This document shows positions 30,701-41,433 of a DNA stretch of 64,000 bases, piece after piece. The position numbers were made by a program, and so were the translations under genes. Every line of letters starts with the position of its first letter. The stretch's first letter is position 1. Source of the DNA: Klebsormidium nitens (lineage: Eukaryota > Streptophyta > Klebsormidiophyceae > Klebsormidiales > Klebsormidiaceae); assembly GCA_000708835.1 (NCBI GenBank), contig DF237255.1, positions 1 through 64,000 on the forward strand, read 5' to 3'. Under the pieces are notes generated by a model. That model worked only from the letters and a program-made list of their open reading frames with translations, was not told the origin of the DNA and did no database searches.

Positions 30701-33700
30701 CCGGCGAGAACCCGATCTGGTTCATCTGCATCACGTTCGGCGCGGGGTCTCCAACGCCCGGCAGAATCCCGATCACTTTCCCGGTCGGCGACTTCGTTCC
30801 GAGGACATAATACGCGGATTTCCGGCAGTCGACCTTCATGAAGTTCAACCGGAGGGGCACCCGGACCGTCGCCCGCGTTGTCCGGTCGACGGCGCGGCCG
30901 TACACCGGGGGGGAGACGTCAGCGGGGACGGTTTGGTTCGAGTAGAGGAGAGTGAGGATGGCGTCAGAAGGGGGGGGGAGCCCGGGGATCGCGAGCCGGT
31001 TGTACGCGTTGGAGGTGACGCCGTCGGGGGTGCAGAAGCCGGCCGCGGAGATGACGTCAGCGTAGTGGAGGAAGTAGTCGATCGTCTCGTCCGTTACCTG
31101 AGAATAACAAGAAGGGAAGACTTCCTTTAGATATTCCGAAGGATCTTGATCCAGCCGTTCATTTTGAGTGTCGAGAGCAAAGTTATCTGGATAAGATGAG
31201 AGACTGTCCGAATTAAGGTAGGAGAGTGTAGAAGGGGAAAGCTGTTGTCTTGTCAACACAGAAACACGAATGTTGTCTTGGCTGCTAGCTTTCTTGTCAC
31301 AGACTGTCGTTGCTTTCATCGTACATTAACCAGCGTTTTTGGAGAAGTCCCGAGAACGAAAAATGAAAGGTATAGCGGAACCGAACGGGAAAGAACGGAA
31401 CGCGCACTCACCGACAACAGTGCCGGACCCGTGAGCGGTTCGTTCAAGTCCCACGCGCATCGGACGGCATTGCTGACGGACAAAAGGGAAGAAAAAAGAA
31501 CAAATTGAACGCTTACCGACGGAGGTGCCGGCCCCGCCAGTGTTTGATGAAATTCCAGCTGCGGAAAGGGACGGAAGAGAAGAAGCGGACGGAAAAGGAA
31601 TGGAGCTCGCACTCACCGGCGGAGGCGCCGGCCCCGTGAGCGTTCCGTTGTAATCTCACGTGTGCCAGACGCTGTCGCTGAATGGACGGAACGGAATGCA
31701 CTGACCGATTGAGGTGCGGGCCCCACCAGCGTTTCGCTGAAGTTTCAAGAGAACGAAGAACGAAGAATGGACGGAACATCGGAACCGAACGGAAAAGAAA
31801 CAAAGCGCGCGCCCCGCAAGCGTTTCGTCGTAATACCACGTGTGCCAGAAGGTGTCGCTGAAACGGACGGAACGGAACGTGCACTTGAGAACGAAGAACG
31901 AAGAATGGACGGAACAGTGGAACCGAACGGAAAAGGGACGGAACGACCACTCACCGACGGAGGTGCCGGCCCCGTGAGCGTTTCGTTGAAGTCCCACGCG
32001 CGCCAGACAGCGTCGCTGAGCTGGCGGGAGCAGCGCGCCTGTTCGTTGAGCAGCGTCCGCAGCTGGTCCGCAGTGCGTCCGAGGAGGTCGCGCCGGAGGG
32101 ATCCCCCCAGAATGTCGATCGTCTCGACCGAGGCCGCCTTGGTGAAGAAGAAGGTGAGCAGGGTCGCGGCGCCGACAAACAGGGTCAGCATCAACTGGGC
32201 ACGGAAAAAGGTTCGAATTTAGAATCAGAACCACCTGAGGCATGGACTCTCTCCAAACCTATCTGTACGCGAGCAATCACTCCCTCCCCGAGTGAAAGCA
32301 CCGAAACATTGCTTGACTTGATAAGCTTTGGCAGCTCAAGTGGGTCATGTCGAAAAAGAATGTGAGCAGCGTTTCCGCCCCAACGAACGGGGTCAGCATC
32401 AACTGGTTATGGAGAGACCTTCAAGCCCAGAAAAGGTTTGGTAATATAGAAGAATGATGCGATTTTGTTGAGATTTGGCGGCGCCGAGTCAAATTTTATG
32501 GAGAGGAGGGTGAGCAAAGTCGCGGCCCATTGAACAGGGTCAGCAGTACCTGCGGAAGGTGGCATGCTATAAAGGGATTGTTGATGTGACGGGAGTTTTT
32601 CACCCCGTGTTCTCAGTGAGAAAGAAAGCTTGGCATGCTGCACCAACAAAAGAGCTGCCGCTCTGTCAGGAGAAAAGAAACATTGCCCTCCATCATCGCT
32701 GAGATGGGTTCTTTCGGCTGAAAGAGGACAAGAAAGACAGCATAAGATACCTGAAGATGGTTGAATAAATCCTTTTGGTAAGCCAGTTGAGATCGGAAAT
32801 AGATAGGTGTTAGGAGGGAGAAGAGAGAAGAGGGCTAAGTCTGATGATGACAGGACAAAGAGGACCAGGACGCTGGAGAACGACTTCTAACAATGATCCG
32901 TGTGTAGGTCACCTGCTTTGTGAAGATTGGGCCACCATGTGTAGAAAAGCCGAAGGGGGTCCAATACTTTCTCAATTCAAAGAACAATAAGCGCTGTGAA
33001 CGGTAAGCCCTCGGCCTAAGTGGAGACCTAAACCAAAGGTCGAAGTGCCTGGCACCTGCACCCACCCTAACCCCTTTTTAAAACCCAACCGGTACCTGCA
33101 ATGTCTTCTTGATATAGGCTGAGCTCATCGTTTATTGCATCGATGGGAGTGACGAGTCAGGAGATGCTGAGTTGTTGGGCGGGTGGAAGTTCCACTCCCT
33201 TCCAGCTCAAAGCTATGAAGGATTCAGCATTGTCCACTTTGAGTCAGTGTACGTGACATTGGAAGTGACAATCTGCCGCAAAGAAGTGCTCCACTAGAGT
33301 CCTGATGCCCAGTTGGAAATCGCAATGCGATATGCAGATCTGCCCTAACTTACAGACACAAGGTGTGAACAACGAGCAACTGATACACAATTGAGAATGA
33401 CAGGGTTACAATGAGTGGTAGACGGTTATTTCAGAGACCAGGAACCAAGGTCCTTGTAGCTTTTCACCCGACAAACTTGTCTCAAATGAGAGTAGACTGC
33501 TGAGAAAAGGTGCACAGCGCTTACGAAACAATGCGAAGTTGACCGGGCGTTTTGGTTCAGAGGGCAAAAACAGGGCCTCACAGGGCATGTCAATAGCCTT
33601 CTCTGTGAGGCGCTGGAACCAAGCTCACCATAGGGTCGATTTATCACGAGAATCGTGTTTGTCATTTCTCTGCACTAAGATCTGGCACTCCCAGAAACAA

Positions 33701-33933
33701 GTGACATAGAGAGCCTAGATTACTACAGCTGTCTGTCCGAGTCAGCATCACACGACTTCAGATGTGGGGTAAGCATGTCCTCTCTTACTCACCATTGTTG
33801 CCAGCCGCGAGAGGAGGACAGTGTAACTGCGGGCCTTTAGCTGCGCCTCCAAAGAGTCGCTCCTTCCTCTCTGTTCAGCTGCTCCAGAGGCCTGCTCTTC
33901 TGCATTTCCCGGATCATCCATTCTGAAGCTCAT
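24728..33933 (-). CDS. Membrane hybrid histidine kinase (CKI1/AHK-like)
   Basis: The protein probably senses a signal outside the membrane, autophosphorylates on His and passes phosphate to its own receiver domain. Nine exons join in frame to 1,269 residues: 33933-33793, 32194-31955, 31097-30112, 29668-29512, 29113-28987, 28550-28462, 27933-27855, 27422-25669 and 24964-24728. Membrane segments lie near residues 48-68 ([15 protein letters not shown]) and 394-418 ([17 protein letters not shown]), bracketing a sensor region of about 325 residues. Then come the H-box [16 protein letters not shown] (His 457), N-box [11 protein letters not shown]1 DVEDSGCG, F-box FEAFVQAD and G2 [11 protein letters not shown] degenerate receiver-like segment ([15 protein letters not shown]) precedes the true receiver (VAEDS, VLMDCQMPVMDG with Asp 1189, YLTKP with Lys 1250). 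The order resembles Arabidopsis CKI1 and AHK proteins; the sensor fold itself was not recognised. Confidence 0.9.
29796..29862 (-). repeat. Acceptor-side echo of the H-box exon
   Basis: On the minus strand, 5' of the functional exon (29668-29512), a copy reads [16 protein letters not shown], matching [16 protein letters not shown]. It lies about 163 bases upstream and includes the GC-rich intron end (CCGCGCGCGCA). The AG before the copied exon start is kept (TACAG), but the frame decays after about 20 codons. Confidence 0.88.
31405..31870 (-). repeat. Five donor-side echoes of histidine kinase exon 2
   Basis: Exon 2 ends near [14 protein letters not shown] with a GTGAGT donor at 31954. Diverged copies of this end appear on the plus strand at about 31411, 31516, 31616, 31705 and 31808, spaced about 90-105 bases (146 to the functional one). 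They share the GGTGCCGGCCCC core and the CGTTTCGTTGAA-type flank. Spacers are rich in GAACGGAAC. Confidence 0.85.
32340..32560 (-). repeat. Acceptor-side echoes of histidine kinase exon 2
   Basis: The exon start (functional acceptor at 32195-32197) encodes [13 protein letters not shown]. Copies containing GGGTCAGCATCAACTGG or a variant lie at about 32359-32407 and 32500-32556. Both are on the 5' side in transcript orientation. Frames are damaged. Confidence 0.75.
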
Positions 33934-36900
33934 TCTATACGTCCAGGCCCGTTCGTCCTATGGGGAAACTCTCGAGCTAGGCTCCAAGACTCTCCATATG
34001 CTGTCGTTCTGAGTGGCGGTCCTTCCCAGCTAAAGTGCTGACCAAATGCGTCCAGCCAGCTATACAATGCCACCCTTCTAGTTGGAAGTCAACCGGTCGA
34101 AGTCTAACTTACGAAACCAATGCTACTCTTTCAATTGTTGATCCTCAGACCGCCCTGCGCTTAGGCCAACGTGCTTTGAGCATTGTAGTTGAATGGAATC
34201 AAGCCAGAGAACGTAGTTCTACTGCCACAGCCTCCAGTTGTGACAGAATGAAGCTCCATGTCATGGGGTTGCTCTCAGGCAGACGCCCCTACAAGCCTGC
34301 CTTCCACCTATCTTCTATTTCCCCCTGAGGAGACTACAAGGAAGGGCTACAATTGCAGGGTCCCAAACAACACAATGGCATCATGGACACCCGCCATACA
34401 TCTGGCTGCAAGCAACGCCGCTTATGCCCCTAAGGAATGCTTTCAGCACACCTAATTCGCCTCTCATTGTCGCCTCACCATTTGAGGCTGGGAAGCTGCT
34501 CCTTTGCGGCAGAAGCTTAGAACCAGCCTTGCCAGCCGGGAAGACAAACTTGCAAGCCATGATAGTTTTCAGATCCTCGTATAAAGTCTAGAGCCACCCC
34601 TAGAATCTGGGTTGATCAGCCGCACTCTAGGCCCATCTGCCACGCTGTCCTTGGTGCACTGTCCATGCGCGGCTGACGCACCTGCAAGCTACGAAGCGCC
34701 CTGCCTCATGAATGGCAACGAAGGAGAGGACAATTGAAAGCAACGCCTCAATCCGAGTGCGTTCTACTGTACCTGTCTTCAAGAGTCAATTCATCATGTC
34801 AATTCAGGCTTCATAAATAGGTAGATCGTCTGGGCTAGCGTGCAGGCAAAAATCTTCGGATGGATTTGGAACCTCTGAGGCTCTGACACTGTTGCTTGCA
34901 TGACGGCAAGGCCAGATGATGTTTCAGTTTGTGACTGACGTAAATCGTGCAACGACGTCACCACCTGCCAGTGTACAAACCATTGATGTCAACAGTTGAC
35001 TACCTACCTTCACAGAGGTACCGTGTAGTTAGTGTACTCTGTACCGTGTACAATGTAGGTACTATATGTGACTGCAGATCACGGTTTCTGTGAGTCAGGA
35101 GTCAGGACTATGATTGGCGGAGCCTGAGCATTGAGTACGCGTACACTTGCGAGAAGTTGCCACTGTCATCTGACACGTCTGACACGAGGGTCGGACCGAG
35201 TCGGACATCAGCAAAAGTCGGCTGGTTCATTCGGATTTTGGAAGAACCTGGGACACTACTCCCGGGCACTGGTCCGAATCCCCCGACGGGTTGGCCCCGG
35301 GGCTCAGGCGCAACTCTCCCTTCGATGCAGCCAAGCTCCGACCCCGGTTAAGAATCAAAGACAGGACGGTAAAAGGCCCCGGTGGATTGCTCGTGTCGGC
35401 GGACTTTTCGACGTGCGTGGACGATCGGATTCGGCCGGCCGAGCTGGAGCGATGGCGTACGACACGGTACGATTTTAAAGCGTCCGATTGACCACGTGTT
35501 ACCGCACTGACGGTCAGATTCAGCAGATCAAGATTCCGGCGGTTGCTAAGTTCTGATGGACGTGATTCGTGACAGCAGTGTGTATAAGTGCATACACGGG
35601 TAGTGACCGTCCTACCTACTTAGGTCGCAACGAGCGGCTGTAAGGCTACAGTGTGCAGTCACTGCAATGACAGCCTGACAGGGCTAGACTGACAGGACAC
35701 TCAAGGCTCGCCCTATTGAAAGCAATTTTCCTAAACACTTAGCTCCAGATACAAGCTACCTACTGCGGGGATACGAGACCTAGATTCCGGCTTCGCACAC
35801 TCACGTGGATTCTCTGACCGACCAGCTTCTGCCTTCTGCAGAATCCGGTGCCAGAACAGTCTAATTTTAGTCGAGGATTTCAGTTGGCCGCTCAATGACA
35901 GGCAGCCGGGCCTGGCCGGGCAGCGTGCCGCCTTGCATCGGCTCTCAACAACGCATATGCGCGGGCAGATCATCAAGACCACATATACAATACTGATATC
36001 GGGATTCTCAGGTACAAGAATGCACGCTGGCCGCAGTCAATGAATACGGTTCCAGCTGGATCAGGAACTTGGAATAGGAGACTTTATAAATGATCGTGTC
36101 GTATCATTGAAGCAGGCAGCTATGTCAGAGCCCTTTGACATCCATTCCTGACTACGGCTTCTGAAGCGTTCTGGGAGAGTAGGTTTGAAGTGTGGGTACA
36201 CTCAATTGGAGCTGTCTGGCAGCACGAAAGAGCTGATCAAGAGCTGAGTAGGTAATAAGTGAGCTGGCGCTTCACAAAGACCCGAGCGATGAGATCAACT
36301 ATCAAAATGACTGCTTGTTGATTCAAGCTTCGGGCAGCTGATCTGAAATTAGCACTTGCGGCAGTGCAATTCGTGACGTGATGAAGCCCTCCTTCGCATT
36401 TCTGACTCAAGCCTCATTTTAGCTCCCACTAGCTGGAAGCATGCTTGTCCTGAGTTGGGAAGGGGTTGGGGCCGGGAGCGGCTGCAGCCATCTCTCGTGG
36501 ACAACGTGGATTACCTGTCCCTTTTGTCTGGCACCTCGGAGCTTGCTTCCGAGATGTTTGGCTCCATATCGGCCGCAGAAGGGCTCTTCAACTCTGCACG
36601 TGCTTCAGCGACCTTCCGCCAACTTGGAAAGCAGACGATTGGGTGCAAAAGCTTCAGGAGCTCCTATCTTAGGATTCCGTCAGAAATATTCGTGACGAGC
36701 TTCGTGTTCGTCGTGTTCGATTTCGATTAAGATCCAAGCTGGCCACTATGTTCCCGATACATGTCAGTTTGGACCGACAGCAGAAGCCGGATGATAGACG
36801 CGACTAGGCCTTTCTCAGCGTCTTGGCCGAAATCTGCCGGACACGACACACGGCAAGTTGGGACGAGACCGACTCCGTTTCTTGAGCTTGGCGGAGGGTT

Positions 36901-38573
36901 CCGTCACAACTTCTTTCTTGTGGTTGGGCGGTCGAGCGCGTCAGAAAGATGAAGCGAGCGGGGCTAACCTCCATTTTAATTTCGAGCCAATATTAAGCTT
37001 TCTCGAAGCAAAAACGCCAGGCAGCTGGCGTTGGATATCGGCTCGAATTACCGAGGGGAAGCTCGTGATCGGGCGACCTTGACTGACTGATTCTCAGTTG
37101 GAGACACTGTGGCAAACCGTACGTCCGGCTTTCTTGGGGTTCCTGCGGTCTACGGTGTGAGAACTTTGGAGCGTGGCCAGACACGGAAAACAGCACACCG
37201 TTCAGCAAGAGTGCGCGTTGCAAAGTCGCGCCCTATTGCAGGTACGTATGTATCCTGACAGGCAGCTCCATTCTCGTTGAGTTCGGTTCAGGAAGGTCTC
37301 GTCGACTGATGAAGTCTACTTTTTCACATTTCAACAAAATCCAAGCCGGTGTCGGCACTGGTTGAAAAGATCAGATTGGCATGTGCTGACTTGATCTCGT
37401 AAAGACGCTTTCTACTACGGTGGACTGATATGGCCCGTTGCAACTAAGCGTGTCGCAGTGTTCTTTGCTTCCAGTTGTCTTTCAGTGCTCGACAGCACGA
37501 CCTCATTATCAAGCAAACCATCTGAAAGGTCTGCCCGTTAAAGCCGATGTGTAATTACATCCAAGGCCGGAAATGGAGAAGATGGATCCATCACGAGCCA
37601 GAATAGGCGGCCCAATTCGTGTCCTACAAAATATCTCATCCAATTTTCTGCACAATGTAAGTTGGCGCCGTTCAGACCAGCTCACGCGAAGCGCAGAATC
37701 TTACGTTTTCAAGCTTGCATCCCATTTGAATTGGGCTATACCGATCAACCGTCCTGCTCGCTTCTGGATGCAGCAAGACATATTGAAGGCCCTCCACTGG
37801 CGACATCACAAAAAGCATTGCCTGAAAAAGCCCGATTGTACTTTCACTTCGGTGCCGCAACAAAAGTGATAAGCATATCGGAGAAGCCGAAAACCAGAAA
37901 TGAAGTCGTGTGTGATATCTCAGTGAACGTACATGATCCTCGCCGGGTTCAAAAACAGCAGGGTTTGATATTGAACCCAATCAAGCGGTAGTAGCGAAAG
38001 TGTAAGTTGTCTAGCATCCGACGGAACCCTGCAGTTCAACCTTGAAATGAACCGTTTTGAAAAATAATCCGATTACTACCGTCTTCCCTCAAGAGGATGG
38101 TGAGGAACAGGTTTATTGCGCTCTTTCTTTCGTCAACCGCGCATTTTGGGTTTGTGTGCACGCATGCATAAATGCTGCCAAGCCTGAAAATTGAATGGTT
38201 GCCATCTTCATGCATCCGTGGCTCAGATGGCTAGCTGTGCACGCAACCATATACGTATACGGGCCCCATGCGTTGCCAATGACCCATAACGGCTTTTGGT
38301 GCATGCATGTACGTGTATCTTGAGTGCCGTACCTGAATATACATTCCTGAAATCTGAGCTCTCGATAGCTAGCTCAAATGTCCGTGTCAGACTCCATGCC
38401 GAAATACAGGTTGACTTCAATCATACGGTCATGGTCTCTGTGACACTCAGACGCGGGACGCTTTGACCCTTGGTGGCACAACCTTGCTTCAATGGCACTG
38501 TACAGCCTTTTGTTATGTACAGTAAAATTTGAAGTGACGGTAACCCTGAAAACGGCTGGACAATCCGGAGACG
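33934..38573. other. Long intergenic region, no gene recognised
   Basis: About 4.6 kb lies between the histidine kinase start and the TMEM17 stop. Open frames such as 34035-34328 (+), 35291-35491 (+) and 36455-36730 (+) show no family signature and no convincing splice chain. The 34 kb part could be a decayed retroelement, but nothing diagnostic remains. The right part carries the histidine kinase promoter on its left edge and the TMEM17 3' end on its right. Confidence 0.4.
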
Positions 38574-41037
38574 CTATGTGTCCAAGGTCAGTCCTTTTCT
38601 CAGTTGCTCTCGCACATCTTCGTAATCCTCCAGATAGAATTTCAGCGTCTGACTTCGTATAAGCTGACGGATCTGCAAAAGGAGCACGGAAAAGTTGACT
38701 CCTGTGAGCTCCAGAGGGATCGAATTCATCCAGCGCCTAAGTAGCCTTGGACCCATGCAAAAACAAGACGACAGAACGTTGGAACTCGCCAATGCTCTGG
38801 TACTTTCTGTAAGGATGAGCAAGCGTAAGCTACGCACATCAAGTGACGATGTTGCCATCTTTCAGGTAATTTCCGATCCTTCGTTCCGTCAGCATTGAAG
38901 AAAGCCAGCTTTCACAAGGTCGACGCAACCCAAAAATTTAGTACCAGGAAAGCCGCCAGATTCCCTACGAAAATAACATTGCTATGCATCACAGAAGCCA
39001 GATGTGGGTTGATGAAACTAAGCTGTCAAGAGCGGAGACGTAGGAAAGACATGGTCGTTCAGGACGGGACTTACAGCATGAACTGCAGTGAACAGCTCCA
39101 GGACCAAAAAAATGGCCATCAAAGTGCCGACTGCCTTATCGGAAGGTTCCAAGTGCTGCACGGACAGGTGATGCTAAAAGTCAGCGTACAGGACTGTGAG
39201 GCGCAATCGTATCAAAGCTCTGGCATGCCGTCGGTTGAGCAGGAAGATTGGTAGTCAAAGCGTATCTGAAACCACATTAACTTGACTGAGTCACTGGGGG
39301 AGAGTACCGCCAGGGAATCCTCAGGAGACCGAATGAGATCCCTCTTTCCTCTCACACTTCAACTTCGAAGACCCACGTTTTGCTCGTACTGCTGCTCGTT
39401 TCTCTAACCGCTTACTTCTTTGCTGGGTGCATTTTTTTTTTTTTTTTAATTTGATAAATGACTTACAAGCCCCGGAGCAGCCCCATTTGATACTTAACGA
39501 GCCAAGTGAACACGAACAGCTCTTCCAACTGACAAGCACGCAACATGATCTTGGCAGAATTAATCCTTACTTTTGTGAGGATCGAGCGCTCACCCCAGCA
39601 AGCTCGAATCTGAAGACCCAACCAAAGTACCCACTCATTAGAGGGAAGAAGTCTTCTCACCTTTTGGACGAACATGAAGTAGAGACAGACAGGCAGGCCC
39701 GGAAAGAGGGTGAGTAGCATGAAGGCTGCAACGAAGGGCACCTTCTCCTGCAAATTTCCACTATAGCCTAGGGCCAACCGGACAGGCTCGGAAACTAGGA
39801 AGAGAACGAGCAGCGCTGCCTCAACCACCCCAAACTTTGGCTGCATCAGGAATAGACACAGCTGTTTGAGCACGGAAAGTCGAAGGGCGACACACAGGTT
39901 GAGCTTGAAGTTCTGAATGCTTTGATGCAGCCAGAGCAACAAATGTCTGGACGTCGCAGTGAGGAGTCTGCTCTACAAGCTTGATCAGGCCCCAAACCTG
40001 GACCGACTTGGGAAAAATAGAGCTTGACGGGTACTACGGAACTGATTGCAACTCCGGAATGAGATGGGCGTTATCCCAAAGCTTTCTTTCCCGTTGCTAA
40101 GGATCCCATACGGGTCTGGGTCAACTTGAGCAATTAAGCACAGCATACAACACGAGTAACGGCCATGCTTGTGCCCAAATGGAGAATTTTTGTGGTTGAA
40201 CTGGCCTTCCTTACCTTCAGAAACCGTGATGTTAGCATTGCTGGGAACCAGACAATCGAATACTGTACGTTGAAGTAGAGAAGCATCTGGAAAAAGATGC
40301 TGGACGCGATTGCGGTATCTGCAAGAAGTTCCCCAATGAAGTAATCGGAACGATGTCACGATGGCTTTGATGAAGGCCTGAAAGGTGTATGAAGAAGGGC
40401 CTCAAGAAAATGCAGGTATGACACATAGCCCTCGCCACATGCCTGACTGGGCTCGCGCTTACAACCTGCCTGGGAGACGCGAAACTTGCAGCTGAAAATC
40501 GCACAGGGTGAGCAAAGTGATTACTGCAGAAGCTTGACTGAAGCCAGATAATGTGAGAGACCAGCATGACAATCTTGTGCATGATAGCACAGCCAGGCAA
40601 TCAGCTCCAGTCCCGTCCACTTAGGAGGATTCTGGACCTTGGCAACCTTGGAATGGAACCTTGCTGCACTCCTTAATGGATTTGCCCCGTGCCAGAAACT
40701 TTCATCATGAGCTTTGCTGCTCTGAAGACAACATGTCCGTTCAGAAGCAACATTGGCCGCTGTTTTTCTTACTTGTGACGCCCAAAGGTTCATCTTCTGC
40801 AGCTCCAGGTCTTATAATGTTTGCAGGGGGCCCTTTCCTCCAGCTCTGTGAGATCGAAAGGGCAGTCCTGGTCCCCAGTCGTTTTAGCTTTGACGTTATA
40901 GGAGCCAAACCGTACGGTAGACTCTGCATAAGAGTTGGTGGTGGGACAGGAGGGGGGCGCGCATCTGTTTGACGCTCTGCAGGATCGAGCTTGGAGCCGA
41001 GGACAAAGGTGGGGGCGATGCGGTTGGTGGACGCCAT
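38574..41037 (-). CDS. TMEM17-like ciliary transition-zone protein
   Basis: TMEM17 is a four-pass membrane protein of the MKS/B9 complex at the base of cilia. Five exons join in frame to 249 residues: 41037-40773, 40318-40215, 39861-39661, 39155-39075 and 38672-38574. The first 88 residues are a proline-containing cytosolic stretch. Membrane spans follow in IASSIFFQMLLYFNVQYSIV, VVEAALLVLFLVSEPVRLAL, AAFMLLTLFPGLPVCLYFMF and VGTLMAIFLVLELFTAV. The best diagnostic is EPVRLALGYSGNLQEKVP, which matches the conserved TMEM17 loop EAIRLYLGYVGNLQEKVP. The C-terminus (TLKFYLEDYED) resembles the family tail. TMEM216 and TMEM80 are related alternatives. The human protein is about 198 residues, so this one has a longer N-terminus. 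Confidence 0.88.
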
Positions 41038-41433
41038 ATTGTGGTTGCTTGGACCAAAAAGGATTCAGTCTATTGGGTGCGGTCAGATTTAAGATCTGAG
41101 GAGCCCGTAAACAATGGCAAAGGTGCGCCCTTTTGAGCTGCGCAGAGCTCAATTGTCTTGGTTTTGAAAGCAGTGCACTGGCAGACGCTGAGTCATAAAG
41201 TCACACCTAAGCCTACACTGCAGCTAGCTGTATCTAGCTCAGCTTGGAACTTGGATATTTTCACACCAGTTTGGGATGACCGCATTTCTCTGTCCAGCGC
41301 GCCTGTTAGGGTTCCTAGCAGCGCAGGTGTTAATATCTTCTGGCTTGCTGACTAGGGTTGTAACTAAGATCAGTCCTGGGTCAACCCTAACATTGTACAA
41401 TTTGCAACGAGGTGGGGGGACATTCCTGCGCGC
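41038..41433. promoter_or_regulatory. Probable bidirectional promoter
   Basis: The TMEM17-like and DUF1308 genes start 396 bases apart and diverge. The segment must contain both transcription starts. A TATA-like element is not obvious. No known ciliary (X-box) motif was confirmed by eye. Confidence 0.55.

Noticed and set aside
34035-34460. Open frame with loose resemblance to retroelement reverse transcriptase
   Set aside because: No catalytic motif, no neighbouring domains and too short to call.
35291-35491. Open frame of 66 codons with gene-like composition
   Set aside because: No homologous family recognised, no splice partners found and not supported by neighbouring frames.
39430-39450. 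Poly-T run as possible retroposon tail
   Set aside because: No target duplication or processed gene copy adjoins it; it lies in a TMEM17 intron.
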